A stretch of DNA of 64,000 nt from Athripsodes cinereus (Eukaryota > Arthropoda > Insecta > Trichoptera > Leptoceridae). Position 1 is the first letter of the stretch; the number at the start of each line of letters is the position of its first letter. The notes beneath the pieces are model-generated. The model had not been told where the DNA came from. It did no database searches and saw only the letters and a list, made by a program, of their open reading frames with translations. Below are positions 36,531 through 49,543 of this stretch, piece after piece. The stretch lies in NCBI GenBank assembly GCA_947579605.1, contig OX388316.1, forward strand, positions 13,953,290 through 14,017,289, read 5' to 3'. A program made the translations under genes and the position numbers.

Positions 36531-36778
36531 TTAAGTAAGTAAGTTTGTATGTGAGATCTATTTTAGGAGTGCTAATTGTGAGAAAGTAAAAAGTTTATTG
36601 GTAAAAAATTGTGAAATGAAAATGTTTTTTTCTTCCTTGTGTTTCTAAGAATAATTATAATAGTAAAGTACACTATGTTTGTCCATGTTACGTAAATACT
36701 ATTATTAATAATAAATATCTTACTTTCTTTCTCAAATATAGTAAATACCTACTTCAAAATTAACTTGAGTACACACAT
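36531..36778. other. Spacer
   Basis: Starts TTAAGTAAGTAAGTTTG just after the RT stop, possibly the tail of that element. Nothing else recognised. Confidence 0.4.
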
Positions 36779-36860
36779 ACTACTACTACTACTACTACTA
36801 TACCATCACGGCATATCCCACAAGTGGGGTAGCCAGCAGATCAGCTGCATGTAAGAAACA
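36779..36860 (+). repeat. R1 head with (TAC)n
   Basis: (TAC)7 at 36779-36800, then TACCATCACGGCATATCCC, ACAAGTGGGGTAGCCAGC and AGATCAGCTGCATGTAAG. R1 is lost after about 75 bp. The head is nearly identical to the 9.2-kb copy. Confidence 0.9.
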
Positions 36861-37682
36861 CACATACGTATATATTAATTTATTGTTCCTTCTTACTTTT
36901 ACTTTTCTTTAGATATATGAATTTGGTTTTAATTTGAAATTAGATTGGCAATGTCTTTGAAAGACGAAGGACGTCTCTCTCAATAAAAGTAAATATTGGA
37001 AAAAAAACATTTGTTTTCAATTTCATTAAGGAATTCTATTACCTAAACACCGACTTAGTGAATTGAATGCTAAAAATAATTATTGAGAAGTATACTAGTG
37101 TGAACATGATTACAACTGAAAATATCAAAAGAGAATACCTATTCAGTCTCGAGGAAATTGAATAAACTTTGTTTACCAAAAGTGACTTATTCAAATTTTG
37201 TTAAAACAGATTATCCCATTGCCTGAGATAATATAAGAATCGAATTTTTCAAAATCATTAAAGTCACTTCCTATTTTTCGCTCGCATTTCTACTAGGTAT
37301 GTTATAATCAAATGTAAGAAAAAATATTACATACTACCTGAATACTATTTACATAAGCATTGAGAGCCCAGCCATTTGATACACATACCCAATGTTGCGA
37401 AAAGATAATACAATAGTAATACTAATAATAAGTCTGCATTTCCTAGTTGGCTCTTGTCCAAGATTGAAATCCTAAACCGCCAATTTAAATCCCCAGCAGA
37501 TGAAGTAGTCTCGTGGTTTACAGACAGAACCTTGCTTGAAACTTTTGTTAAAAAAAAAAACAATCTCATACAATGTTATGACAAAATCATGTTGTACTTA
37601 TCTTCATTATCTTCGTTAATTTGTATTACTTAAATTTATTTGTTTATGTGACATCTGTATGACACTCACTCTCTAACTCACT
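36861..37682. other. No recognisable feature
   Basis: AT-rich DNA; the minus-strand 74-codon open frame at 37345-37569 is unsupported. Confidence 0.4.
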
Positions 37683-37920
37683 CACTAGTCAGCGTCTCTT
37701 CACTGATGGATACAAACCTCTTCCAAACTTTTCCAAACTTCTCGATCTTGAGCCCTCAGCATTCACTGTCGTCCCTCGATTTCAGTAATGTTGTCATCCC
37801 ATCAAATGTGTGGTCTGCCGACGCTTCTCTTATTGCTCCACGGTCACCATTTGATATTTTTGTCTATTTACCATCGTGTCACCATACTACTCGCCAATTC
37901 GTCACTTAAGCTTTGCAACA
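37683..37920 (-). pseudogene. Decayed non-LTR RT C-terminus
   Basis: On the minus strand from about 37918: ATGGATCGTGTTGCAAAGCT gives MDRVAKLK, the usual start of the D(R)VAKLKW...GH block; further on, GCGTCGGCAGACCACACA and GGGCTCAAGATCGAGAAG keep the nucleotide pattern of the GRP..RW and AQDRE.W blocks seen intact at 36387-36530. Multiple stops and frame shifts. Older than its neighbour. Confidence 0.6.
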
Positions 37921-37984
37921 CGATCCATATCTGTGATGAGGTAAATTGAAACAATTAGTGTTTCTATTTGCGATAGATTATAAA

Positions 37985-38767
37985 ACCGTGAGAGAGACGT
38001 CTTTCGACTTATTAGGTCATTTTTTTTTTTTTTTTTGTAAGTCGCACCTGTTTTGTGACGTTTAATATTATAATAATAATAATAATTTATTCAAACAATA
38101 ATATCGTCTTTACATTTTCATTATAACACAGTTGAACATACTTAATACAATCACAAAAATGTCTTCCACACTAGCCATAGGGCTGTGTTGTGGCAGAAAT
38201 ACAAATGAGATACAAAACAATAGAGTTTTTGAAGTTAGCAAAAATAAAAAAAAGAAAGCTAAAACCTTATAATAAATTAATAAAAAAACATCTAGTCAAA
38301 CAAAATCAATTACTTACAAACATGTCTCCACAATACGGTCAATTACAAAAATAAACACACACTACAATACAAAAATGGGTCAGAGAATAATCTAGCAATG
38401 TCAATGAGTGAAATCTGTCTGCGAATGAGTCATTAGTTTACCTTGGTACGGGCTCATGCCCAGTTAGACATTAGTGACTTATCTTTTAAAATCTGTTTTG
38501 TAAATAAAATAAATAAATAAATAAATAAATTATTGGCTGTGTTAGTTGGGTTAGTAATAATTGTCATGAACGTCAGTATATAAGTCTTCAATAATGAGAT
38601 GGTGAGTTATCCAATATTCACGCCAGTGCACTGGGCTTCGCAATGAGCCCTGAATGCCAGCAAAAGCCAGTGAATGAGCGAGTCAATAGGTTAGCGGCTG
38701 ATTCAACAGTGTGTTAGTTTATTAGTTTATTATCAATCTCGAAGTCGAAAAACGTCTCTCTCACGGT
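37985..38767. mobile_element. 783-bp inverted-repeat element (family M2)
   Basis: Arms 37985-38010 and 38742-38767 are reverse complements at 25 of 26 positions; the end reads ACCGTGAGAGAGACGT. No open frame of note inside, so it is non-autonomous. The interior appears to hold a reversed retroelement 3' end (38076-38410) and an (AAAT)n run at 38504-38530, that is, one or two nested insertions. Target duplication not clear. A tiny relative lies at 39654-39735. Confidence 0.7.
38076..38410 (-). mobile_element. Possible minus-strand retroelement 3' end, nested
   Basis: Begins AATTTATTCAAACAATAAT after (AAT)n, and contains GGGCTGTGTTGTGGCAG at 38179. The 48883-49070 region shares TTTATTCG, ACATTTTTTACAATGAGA and AGGCTGTGTTGCGG in the same order. 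No coding content seen. Confidence 0.45.
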
Positions 38768-39653
38768 AAGCTAATCAAATTATATTAAGAACATATAAAA
38801 ATTGAGAGAATCTTCCTCCATGTCTGTTCATTTTCCATATTTATTTTTGTATTTTGCTCCAATATTTTTTATTAATCTTCCCTCCCTTCTAAGAAAACAT
38901 TAACAGTGATGATTTATTCATCATTTAAAGAAAATAATAAAATCGCATTTTTAAAGAAAAGGCATAACAATACAGACGAGGGAATGTAATATTGAACAAT
39001 GCATAAAATGCATACAAAAGAAATGAATGTAGTATTACTACAATGACTACGTACTACAGTTAAACCACTAGAGATTAGGGTACAAATTTAAATTTAAACG
39101 ACCTGACATAAAGGGGTTGTGGTGTTTTATAAAGCGAGATAACTCCAACCTTAACGTCTTGATAAACACGTCTAGTTCTTTTAATGTATATAATGATATT
39201 ATTATGCAATGCAATGACACTTTAAAGGAAATTTTAAATCGTTATCTTTTTTTTACTTTTTTTAAGAATCAACATATTTTATTTATACTACAGTAAACAA
39301 TTGTCCTTTATGTGCTTTTAGAAACGAGAATAATTTAATTAGATTATCAATGTATTGTTCCTGTATTTATGAATGAATAGATATACATAATCGGAATTTT
39401 TATACAAAAACATAATAAGTATTATGTAAAGGGTTATCTACTTATTTTGTTCTCGTATGTATTTTTTTTTGTATTTTTACGTTTTTTTTTACGTTTACGT
39501 ACACGACATTTATATTTGAATCAGGAAAAAAGTTGGTATGTAGTTTGTATTGTTTCAGTTCTGCAAATGAAATCTTTAAAATAAGTATTTTTCATCATTC
39601 GAAAGTTAAAAAAAATAATTTACTTTTGAAAGCATCACCAATAGTAATCATAG
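38768..39653. other. No recognisable feature
   Basis: AT-rich DNA; nothing recognised. Confidence 0.4.
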
Positions 39654-39735
39654 CCTATAATCTATAAATCGTCAGAGAGACGCAATCGACAAGTTGAAAG
39701 ACGACTCTCGCACGTTTTATAATCTATTGTAGAAA
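39654..39735. mobile_element. Short M2-like fold-back
   Basis: Left CTATAATCTATAAATCG with AGAGAGACG, and right CTCTCGCACG with TTTTATAATCTATTG, are imperfect reverse complements. The right half matches the flank and end of M2 (ATAGATTATAAAACCGTG at 37974). It looks like M2 ends without an interior. Confidence 0.6.
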
Positions 39736-39889
39736 GAAACATGTGATATCCACTTCTTTTCCCTCCCACCTTACGACTCCAACCTTTCCACTTATATTCA
39801 CCAGCTATGTATCTCAGTCTGCAGGGCAAGAGTCTCAGTCAGGGATATCGTAAAGTTACTAGAATGGTTTCATAGTTAGAAAAAACACA

Positions 39890-40165
39890 GTTTAAGTTAA
39901 AGAAACGTTTATTAAAGGTTCAAATTTTAACACAGCCCGGTTCAACGCAATTACACACACACAGAGATTTTTACATATACACAAGAATTATTATTAATCA
40001 ACAGGTTCTAATATTAATATTAATGATGATTCACTGTCACTGTTTATACTTCACATTTAGGTTATGAGTTAATTCTGACGACAATTTATCAAGCTTTTAT
40101 TATTTATTTCGGCCGCTGGTCGGTGTAAAAACACCGACCAGCGTGCACGATGGCGGCCGAGAGAG
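39890..40165 (-). other. GC-contrast block with strong hairpin, class unknown
   Basis: In strongly AT-rich surroundings this block has a 13-bp perfect hairpin (arms 40114-40126 and 40131-40143, loop AAAA) between GGCCG boxes. On the minus strand it runs from GGCCGCCATCGTGCACGC through the hairpin to AACCTTTAATAAACG, an AATAAA-type signal, and CTGTGTTTTTT. It could be a solo LTR, a retroelement 5' leader or a host 3' end. I see no coding sequence or target duplication. Confidence 0.45.
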
Positions 40166-41698
40166 AAGAGAATGAAGTTGGTTGCAGATGGTCAATCAAG
40201 CGATTTTTAACAGAAGTCAAATCAAAGTCTACATTATTTTAGCGGGATTCTTTCTTTCAAAAAGTCAAACTGTAACTATGTAAATCTAATATGGAAATAC
40301 TCTAATATTTTTGTACTGTTATTTTAACTACGACAAACACTTGTTTAAATTAACCTAATTATGGAATTCTACTATGTGTGCAACGACAAAATAAATAAAT
40401 CAAAGGCTATTCATAGCAATATTTTTCAGTTGACCATTTGGTTTACACTTATGGTAAAATTCTTGAAACACGTGTAGTTTTAAAAAGAAAGTACACAGTA
40501 GACGGTATCAATGAAGCACCACCTGCGTATCGGTTTGAAAAGCGTCCCAGTAGCTCCATAACAATTACATCCATTCGCTTCTTTAACACTATAAAATAAC
40601 CCATAATAATACGAACACATACACATGTCACTCCCCGCATACCCACACATTAAGAATAATTCAAGACCTCAATGCCCAGAGGGTTTTCCTCTCCGATCCC
40701 ATTACGATACGTTGCATTATTAAAATTTTCCACCCTTAGTTCTACAAGGCAGGTACCAATGTACAAGTCTTGTCTTTTATTACTAAGGCAACATAAGGCC
40801 AAAGGCAATACAAGGTACGTATGTTCTACCAAACCAACCTCTTATTCTACTTCAACCCAACCTCTCTAAATATAGAGAATATTTAACAATCTATTACAAT
40901 AAATTCTAAGACATGACTCAATGTCTTCAACCCGAGCTCACGTTCGGTTTATTCCCTTCATTTTTTTGAAATTCCGATATTTGATATTTCATATAATATG
41001 AACAATGACATAGGCTATTGTCGAAAATTTCTTTAAATACATATAGTCAATGTTGTCGAGCGACGGTATTTGGTAGAAGTGTATGTTAAACTATTAAAAA
41101 TAAATACAAACAATAAGTCACTGTGGTAGTAGGTACTAAATAAAAAGTGTTTTGTGTATATTATGTATATATATTTTTTTTAAATTAGAAGACAGCTATT
41201 TTCAACACACTTGATGATATATTTTCTTGAAAATTTCGCATATATTTACAGACATTGTATTAAAACATAAATGACGATTGAGTTCTATATCACGTTGCTA
41301 TTAAAAAAATACCTAAGTGTAAGTAGGTAACTTAATTGAATAGTAAAAAAGTTCTTCTTTTTTACTTTATTACCTAGCCAAGTATCCATGTACGTCCATG
41401 AAAATCAAAATACATTACTTTTGTCTTGCTTACTAAACCAACCCTTAATTTATACTTTATTTTTTATTTTGGGGGCGCCGCCTAACCATGGGATTAAAAA
41501 GCGCTTAATTAGAAGATAGGGGAGCTTTACTTTCATCAGAAGTAGTTACCGATGTACAAGACAACCTTTGTAACATAAAAACTGAATTCAGTAATAAAAA
41601 GTAAAACAAAGGTGCTTTTATTCTGTTACACAAGTAGGTGTGTAATTTATGTATATAATATATATCTACTTTTCTAGGCATTCATAGATAAGTTATAT
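40166..41698. other. No recognisable feature
   Basis: About 1.5 kb; short open frames on both strands at 40650-40869 overlap each other and match nothing I know. Confidence 0.4.
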
Positions 41699-44324
41699 AT
41701 GTACATTAGGGTGGAACGAAATTTTTTTTTCTCGAATTTTGATTTGGAATAGTTGTATTTAGTTGCCTTTTGCCATCAATTGCCTGCATTAAAAATATAA
41801 AAATTATCAGACAACGGTAAGAGCCCCCGACAAGACATCGAATATTTACAAAAAGGACAATTTAGGGGCTATTTGCGCGGCCTACAAAACAATACAGAAC
41901 GTATTAAAATAGGTTTATTTTATTCAAAAACATATTCAAATATAGTTAACTAGCAGTTGCAATAAAATATTTCATCATTTTAATATACTTTGGTACTGGG
42001 ACAGTTGAGCAAAGTGCGGGACAAAGCGGGGGCAGCACGCTTCGATCTACGAATTTGCAGTGTTTCGTTTAACTAGTGTCGATAATATTGTCTCAAGGTG
42101 GAAGGTAGCCCGTCAATTATTTTCACCAGTAGGTACTTTAGTTGATGTACCTACGTTTTTTAAGTGTATAAATATGACTTCTACAAGACAAAAGTTAAAA
42201 TGTACGATATTTGGTGAAAGTGCAGAGTTCGAGGAGAATATACTACTTATGTATGAGAATGTGATGAAATTCTTTGAATGGGTTCGACAAGACTTAAAAA
42301 TAAAGAACAACACAACAAAATAACCTACATTTTTGGAAAAGTGCCGAAACAGTTGAAACAAAAATTGAAGAATTAGATATGAATAAAATCTTCTATTTCA
42401 ATTGTTACACACAAACGAGTTTTACAGTTACTTAAAAAATATCACTCAAAATGTTTGATTTGATTTGTTTGATTTTGTTTGAAATTTGAAAAAGTCTTTG
42501 AAGAAACTAAAGAAAATTCAGAGTACAAAGTGGAAAATTTTTTGACATAGCTGCATGTAAATGTAAAGAATTTGTAAACTGTACTTGTTTGAGAGAAAAT
42601 AAAGTGCCAAAAGAGGAACAAATATTTTTAGAAGACCAACGCACTAACAGACAAATGGTTTAAGATAAATAGTTAAAGAAATTTCCTTTTTCTTTATATA
42701 GGCTAAATAGATCTGAAGTAAGTTCTAATGTTGACCTTCTTTCTTGTTCGTAGGCCGCAGATGGTCTTGACACCGCGAACAAAGTGGATCAAAAACCTAT
42801 AAAGCTCACGGATGCCAGTCTTCATAGTTTGACGATTGTATGCGATAGATACGGAGTATCAGACCGAGCTGCGGCCGTTATCGTATCATAAATGTTCTAT
42901 ATTCTGCTTCTGATGCTGACTCTGAGGCGCAGTCGACTAACGTCGTGGGCAGGATGAAACTCAGAAGAATAAGACAGAAAGTTTGCGAGCAAATTTTAAC
43001 AGAAGAAAGAGTAACAGAAATTCCTGCCTTATATTTTGATGGAAGGAAAATCCAGACGGCTAAAGATCGAAGAGATTTTAAGTGATTGTATAAGAGGAAC
43101 ATGTTTCGATTATTAAAGAACCAGGTTCTGTTTATGTTGGGTATGTGTTTCCAACATCGGGCAGTGCGAAAAATATTGAAAGAGAAAAATATCCACGGCT
43201 TTTTGACGACTGAAAATATATCACCAGAGAGTATAATGACTATTGGATATAATGGAACAACCACAAATACAGGGAATGTGGGAGGCGTGATTGTTTTTTT
43301 GTAAAATAGATTATCTCAACCATTGCATTGGATAATTTGTCTCTTATACGCCAATGAGTTGCTATTGACGCTTTGTTTTCCTATTTGGATAGCCCTATAG
43401 CAGGATCTAAATCATTTGCAGGTCAAATTGGTATAGCATTAAAGATGGTTCAAAACATTTATGGAAGCTCATTAACAGCACTAGTTATTTGTCGAACGAA
43501 TTGTTAGCGATTGTGGACCCTGTTTTATTTCGGAACAGTTATTTTGCTCATCCAGAAAACTTGTTGTAGAGTGCGATAACAGATACGCGTAAGCACATTA
43601 GAGAACTAGCTGCCAGACGCATTTTAAAAACTCGTCAAGTGAATAAAAATTCTGTTTCGTGCATGTTTGAGGTGCCAAAAGTGGACTTAAATGCAGGTTC
43701 TTACATAGACTTGATAAACTGGCAACAAAATAAATACGAAACCTCAATACTGATGAATATTTCCGATAAGCAGTTACAACATCTAATTGAAAATGGAGGA
43801 GAATCGGTTTTGGAGTTAATGAGACTGCCTTACCACATCCAGGCTGTGGAAAGATCAGTAAAAGATGTGATAGAAGCAGCTCTACGTGTATGCGATAAGA
43901 CAAGAAGATAGGGTTTTGTAAAATCTAATTTAGCGTCTCGAAATCTCATGCCAAAGTTTGAGACGAAAAAGGATTTTTGTTATGAAAAATGACGTTATTC
44001 ATACCGACACAACATTCTGAAACTGTGTGTATTTTTAAAATAAATGATTCTATTAACTAAAATATACTTTTATCTTATCATATAAATGCATAACATATTA
44101 TATTTAGTTAATATTTTGTTAATAGGGTGTACTTAACAAAGCGTCTGTAAAAACTTAAAAATTGAAATTTCAAGTCTATGGCGGGACCTCTTGCTGTTGA
44201 GCTAGAACTTCCAAATTAGTGGGTGTTATTAACAATTATATAAGGCAACTTTTGCCCGGTATTCCAATTCGATATTCGAAAAAAAAATTTTTTTCATACA
44301 AAAGTGTTCCACCCTAATGTACAT
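41699..44324 (+). mobile_element. DNA transposon, 2,610 bp, with 8-bp target duplication (unclassified, hAT-like ends)
   Basis: The element spans 41707-44316. Both ends read TAGGGTGGAAC inward (11-bp terminal inverted repeats), followed on both sides by A/T-rich runs and CGAAT. ATGTACAT flanks it on both sides (41699-41706 and 44317-44324), an 8-bp target duplication that fits the hAT pattern nTnnnnAn; because it is its own reverse complement, the exact border is slightly ambiguous. Inside lies one broken transposase on the plus strand. No other insertion is visible within it. Confidence 0.85.
42060..43985 (+). pseudogene. Broken DDE-type transposase of an unclassified family
   Basis: Coding blocks lie in order on the plus strand but in changing frames. 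They are: VDNIVSRW...STRQKLKCTIF (42060-42323, open); DIAACKCKEFVNCTCLRENK with FLEDQRTNRQM (about 42545-42660); DRYGVSDRAAAVI (about 42845-42890); MKLRRIRQKVCEQI; YFDGRK (D at 43038-43040); EPGSVYVGYVFPTSGSAKNI (about 43118-43180); IGYNGTTTNTGNVGGVI (43245-43295); IICLLYANEL; a deletion; then LAIVDPVLFRNSYFAHPENL, HIRELAARRILKTR and AVERSVKDVIEAA (to 43911). I recall the same block order from abundant uncharacterised arthropod proteins, where the second acid sits in a CDGTN motif; here it is Asn (43251-43253). At least five breaks plus a loss of perhaps 150 residues. Confidence 0.7.
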
Positions 44325-45369
44325 ACCTATTACATGGTATAGGTTTACTACATGACACAAATTGGGGAGGAAAAGCAGAAAACAAAGAAAAGTGTGCAAC
44401 CAGGTAGATAGACATATTATGACATAGGACTACCACTTTTTACTAGATGAGGGCTGTGGAAGACACATTACCCTTAAGGGCATCTCTAAGCTCTCTAATT
44501 GGAGCAGGTACTTATGTATTTTCAAGAGTTATTTTTTTGGGTTGGTAGAAATTATCTAAGTACCTACTTTCAAATAATCATGGTAGCTATAGGTACTTAA
44601 AATTATTTATTAAGATTCTTCTGCTTTAAAAGTTGTACATTATATTTGAGAACAAAACATCAATCGTGAGCTACCTATATTAGAAATGGTAAGTGATGGA
44701 ATCAATTTAACACTACTAAGCAAAACCATCTTCAATTTCGAATTCGACAATAATTATGAACTTTAAATTTATAGGTTCGAGTTCCGAATCCGTCCAGATA
44801 GGGGTATTATAGTATAGATGCTTGTTTCATACTTAATGGACATTTCTTTCAATTTTTTCAAAAATATTTCCTCATAACCGAGTTATTCTCATCTTTATAA
44901 TTACAATAACCTCAATTAATTAAACATCTCACTGGGAACAATCACACTTAAATAATTAATCTGTCAGCAATATTGTATAACTATTCTTTCATATTTTTAT
45001 AATAGAATGCCTAATTTTAATCCCAGAATATTAAAATTAACCAATTAATTACAACATACCTTCCGTATGCAGCATTAGAAATTTAGTAATAGTAATTATT
45101 TTATTTATTTTAATACATATTTTATTAAAACTAATCCGATTAAAAGTCGACGAATAATTCCGTAATAATTTTGATATAAAACCGACAACAGACTGTTTAT
45201 ATTTAAATTAGAATTTATATTAACACCTACAATCATAATATATCTACCAGAATTGTATAACAAATAAATACTCTACTAATGTTTATTTTGTTCCTATCTT
45301 GTCTGTATGTTACCAATAAAACATCATACATTATCGTTTGAATAAGAGCAAACATTGTACATAGTTCAT
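44325..45369. other. No recognisable feature
   Basis: AT-rich DNA; nothing recognised. Confidence 0.45.
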
Positions 45370-45487
45370 AGATAGATAGACTATCACTACTACTATACCA
45401 TCATGGCATATCCTACAAGTGGGGTAACCATCAGACCAGCTGCATGAAATAAACATGCAAGTTGTCGTCTCCGTACCAACAAAAAAC
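45370..45487 (+). repeat. R1 head with microsatellite
   Basis: GATAGATAGA and (TAC)n, then TACCATCATGGCATATCC, ACAAGTGGGGTAACCATC, AATAAACATGCAAGTTGTC and CTCCGTACCAACAAAAA. Ends before the CATTCAGGATG block. Confidence 0.88.
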
Positions 45488-45599
45488 GATTAAGTATACT
45501 TTATATTTTATCGCATTTTATTCTCTGAAACACATTTAAAAGTACTAATATATCACTTTCATAGACTTTGTTGTAAAATTCAAATAGTATGTTTATGAA

Positions 45600-45665
45600 T
45601 TGAATGCTATATAGGGCGGCAGTAGGAATCGATCACCGAATCTCTCGAACAAAACGAACTACATA
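45600..45665 (-). mobile_element. Possible S1-like SINE fragment
   Basis: The minus strand reads GATTCGGTGATCGATTCCTA then CTGCCGCCC. The box B-like segment and GCCGCC agree with the copy at 53705-53860 (GGGTTCGATTCC, ATTGCCGTC). Box A is not recognisable. Confidence 0.4.
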
Positions 45666-47991
45666 TCACTTTCACATCATATAAAAGAAAAGAAACTAAA
45701 AGACGTCTCCTGACATTTTACAAAGGTAAAAAATATCAGTACTATTCGCTAATCCACAATGTCCTCAAAAACGAAGAGTATTTAAATCCAATAAGTCCAT
45801 TTATATTCATATTAAAATTTATGTTTAGCGTACATTTAATTTAGTTCATACATTTAGTTTTCGACCAGTTAAATTTAATGTTCGAATAAATAAACTAAGT
45901 ACTAGTCCAATGTATTTATACAAATTTAAAGCCATATATTCCAACAATTGACAGGTGTGAACAAAGCATGAATACCTAGCTACTTATATATATATACACG
46001 AAATAAATAAATTGAACTTTTAACTTTTATGATAATATACTTAATATTTTATAGGTTGATATCACCCATATCAATTATTTGAATTTTAATTTTTAATTAT
46101 TACATTATTCTTATCTCGAGATTGGTATCGCGTTAAATAAATCAGATAACCCCAGGTGGTGGGTTGTTTTGGGTGGAATTGCCCGAATTCAAATGGCCGT
46201 ATAATCAAATTTAAATGAACACAATAATACCAACAAATTCTGTATTAAATATACATAACACAAACGGACCGCTAAAGGTGTACATTTTTTTATTTGTTTT
46301 TTGACATTAACCGATTTCGTTCCTCGCCTTAGTATTTTAAAATATTTAGGTAACTTTTATGGCGCGGTGATGTTACCTGTGCAAAGAAATACCATTTTTG
46401 TCAGGTGTCACAAATTTTGAATTCCTTCTCTTTAAAGTTTATCTTGATCTGAGAAATTTTAATACCTTCCTCCGTAGTAAACAGTAGCCCAAAAATATTT
46501 TTAGAAATATTTATAAAGCATTAAAAAACTGTGATATTATGTGGGTGCATGGAGGTTAATATCTTTAGTTTAAAAAAATATTGATAAATGTAAACAGTTA
46601 TTTAATTTTTTTATAATCGACCTAGGTATATTTTTTTAATGCGGAATAAAAAATATATCTACTTATTAATTCATTCATCGATAAGATCTTACGAGATAAG
46701 TAGATGCTTTTTGAAATAGAGCTTCCATTGATTAAATAGTACAATGTGTTTAACAAACCAAATTTCAAATTTTTTGTGATAATATTGACATCGGTGAAAT
46801 GATAATGGGTGACATATTTTCGCTTGAAAAGACTTCTAAAACTATTCGTACAATATCTAGAACTAAAGCTTTAATATAACAACGATTGTTATGCAAATAT
46901 CACTTCTATTTTTCATCACTTTACTTTCTTAAAGAAAACAATACTTTATAGATAACATAAGTTATCTTTTAGAAATATGTTTTTGTAGTACCTACGTACA
47001 CCTTAATTCAAATTCATTACTAAAAAATATTTATTAATTTACTATGAAGATTATATTCTGTTGTATGCATTCTATTATAAAAATACGTTTTAAAACCGAT
47101 AATCGAACTTACTCGATAGTCTTACATAAAAAAACAAATGTAAACTTCCATAGTAAGTAAATAAAATTGTCAAGGTATGAATATAATTTAGATACAGATT
47201 CACATAAGATAAGCTTTATACTTAGATAAGATAAGATTCAGATGAGCTTTATAATAATATGTCATTAACAGATGTAATAAATAAGTTAGAATTATATTTA
47301 AGTTAGAAAATAACTAGTTTAAATATAAATAAAATAGATAAATTAATAATAATTAGAAATAATGCAACCCTCCTCGAAGCACGAGTCACAAATGAGATTG
47401 TATCAAAATATGTATAGAATAATTTTAATGTAATATTTAGAAGTATTAAAATAAATACACTCTTCTTAAGAGTCTGGAGCCAATGGATTCAGTAGATGTC
47501 ATGGAAACACAGGACATAATAAAAATTATGAAAATCGCAATGCAATTTAGATAACTTAATTGAACGAGTATTGATTGATAAATTGTTTTTAATATCAACA
47601 CACTAACAAAGACCGCTCTCTTTAAATTGAATAATTTTATTACAGGTTCCGAGGACCACCTTGATACGGGACATAAAAACTGCAATAAAAACATTTCATT
47701 GATGACACTGTTAATGATTCCAGTAGCGGCTTACTTTTGAAATTAAACGTTTAATTAATTCAACTGAATCCAAGAACTGAGTGATATAATTAATTCACAT
47801 AAAACTCTATAAAGCCCTGTGACCAGACTACTATTCAGGTACAATCAAAAAATTTGCCGTCGAATTGTTCAAATACCGTCTCATAATAAAATCAACCCTT
47901 TAAAAACAGAAGCTTGATGAGTTTTTTTACATTAAAATCGTAACTTAAATCCACATCTAGGTAGTATATTTATATAAAGTTACCTATCACG
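45666..47991. other. No recognisable feature
   Basis: About 2.3 kb, AT-rich. An AAATAAATAAATTGAAC run at about 46000 could be an old retroelement tail. No genes recognised. Confidence 0.45.
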
Positions 47992-48237
47992 TTCATACCA
48001 TCACGGTATTTCCCACTAACGGGGTGGTAGCAAGCAAACCAACTACACGCAACAAACACGCAAGTTGACCTGTTTGTGCCAATAAAAGCCACAAAATGCC
48101 ACGCATTCTGAATCTCTAATTTTGTTTTATTGGCACGAAGAGAACCACTTAAATGTGTTTGTTATATGCAGATGTCTGTTAGCTACCTCATTTGTGGGAC
48201 ATGCCGTGATTGTTTAGATGGATAGATAGACTATAAG
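47992..48237. repeat. Two R1 heads in tail-to-tail inverted arrangement
   Basis: The left copy (plus, 47992-48110) starts TACCATCACGGTATTTCCC and has CCAATAAAAGCCACAAAATG. The right copy (minus, 48118-48237) ends CATTTGTGGGACATGCCGTG and carries ATTGGCACGAAGAGAACC. Together they form an imperfect 240-bp palindrome whose outer ends are the R1 5' ends, followed by GATGGATAGATAGAC. Confidence 0.82.
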
Positions 48238-48882
48238 CTCTTTATTATTATTTATTTAGGAAGACGCTCAATGGATATCTGGATTGGACAGATCACCAAT
48301 CGGATATCTCGATTGGAGAATCATGTTTAGGCAATCTGACATTGTGCAAAATCTACCAAGCAACGTGTACCAATCCTACAAAATTCAGTTAATCAAACAG
48401 AAAATTAGTGAATATTCTAAACATACTCAATGAGTGCAAATTTTCATAAAGTTAAGGCATTTCTTACCTTAGGTAGGTATGTTTATTACGTGGTACGGGA
48501 AGGTATAAACGATATACAAAACAAAAATCAAAATTATGTACGTATTTAGGTACTAAATAGGCACATATAAGAATATTAATATATATTTTCACGTTTATTT
48601 AATTGATGAGCGCAGAGACCCTTTAAGGTGAATTAAAATTCCTTCCCGAGGTTTGCGAGGTGGCCTGTAATGTGACGAAAATTCTTACCACCCGTGGCCG
48701 TACAATAATATTACATACCGATAGTGTGACGGTGAGATAAGGTGACTGTATAAAGTAGTAAAACGGATCTTACATTTTAATAAAATGTATTATATTTTAT
48801 AAATATGTCTATATCATCACAGAATCTAACCATTAAGATCACTGTATGCCACGAATATACAGATCAGCCTGTATTTTTTATT
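48238..48882. other. Unannotated
   Basis: GGATATCTGGATTGGACA and GGATATCTCGATTGGAGA (48271 and 48300) are direct repeats 30 bp apart. Nothing else recognised. Confidence 0.4.
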
Positions 48883-49070
48883 CGATTGTTTAGTACATTT
48901 TTTACAATGAGATTTAATATTTGACATAATTTAGACATAAGGCTGTGTTGCGGTCACAAAGAGACAACCAATAAATACATACTCAAAAATGATATCTCCC
49001 AGCATCGCACACTGCTCAAATACTCCAACAATCAAACCCGACACTACAAAGAGAAAGCATATACAAGAAA
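48883..49070 (-). mobile_element. Possible minus-strand retroelement 3' end
   Basis: TTTATTCGATTGTTTAG, ACATTTTTTACAATGAGA and AAGGCTGTGTTGCGG in the same order as 38076-38410. I recall such reversed 3' ends from lepidopteran genomes. No coding content. Confidence 0.45.
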
Positions 49071-49171
49071 GAAGAAAACTTATGATGATACTAATGAAAA
49101 TTTACCTACATGCTAACCAATTTTCACACGTACCTACATCTCGATAAACATTTTTTTTTAATAATTTAAAG

Positions 49172-49413
49172 ATAATTAAAACACTGTTATAATTTCACTT
49201 TATTTATTTAAACCCTAACGTTTTCGCCCACTTCAATGGGTTTTCTTAGGAGTTCAGAATCAGTATAATGTCCTTTACAAAAATTGAAGGTGGTCACAGA
49301 GGGGGGAGAGGGGTGGGTGCAGGGATTGAAGTAGATGAGTGGGGAGTGGTATTGGTAGGTACAACGTTAGAGTTTAAATAAGTATAGTGAAAATATAACA
49401 GTGTTTTAATTAT
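49172..49413. mobile_element. 242-bp fold-back element (family F1)
   Basis: Arms 49172-49222 and 49363-49413 are reverse complements at 47 of 51 positions. The arm starts ATAATTAAAACACTGTTATA and has TTTCACTTTATTTATTT, as in the 28.3-kb element. The interior has a CCCACTTCAATGGG hairpin (49227-49240) and a G-run cluster (49301-49324). On the minus strand CCCATTGAAGTGGGCGAAAA recalls the conserved hairpin-plus-GAAA ends of Penelope-like elements; not proven. Confidence 0.85.
49301..49324 (+). other. G-quadruplex motif
   Basis: Four G-runs of 6, 4, 3 and 3 with loops of 3, 1 and 4 nt satisfy G3+N1-7 four times. It lies in the interior of the F1 fold-back, in otherwise AT-rich DNA. Confidence 0.85.
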
Positions 49414-49543
49414 TTATAAATTATTAAATATGAATTTTCACAGTGTGAACACAAACACCCATCAACAATATATTTTTTAAGTAAACCGGACTATATACAT
49501 ACAAGAAAATTTTTGTCTACACCTACCTTCTACATGATAACCA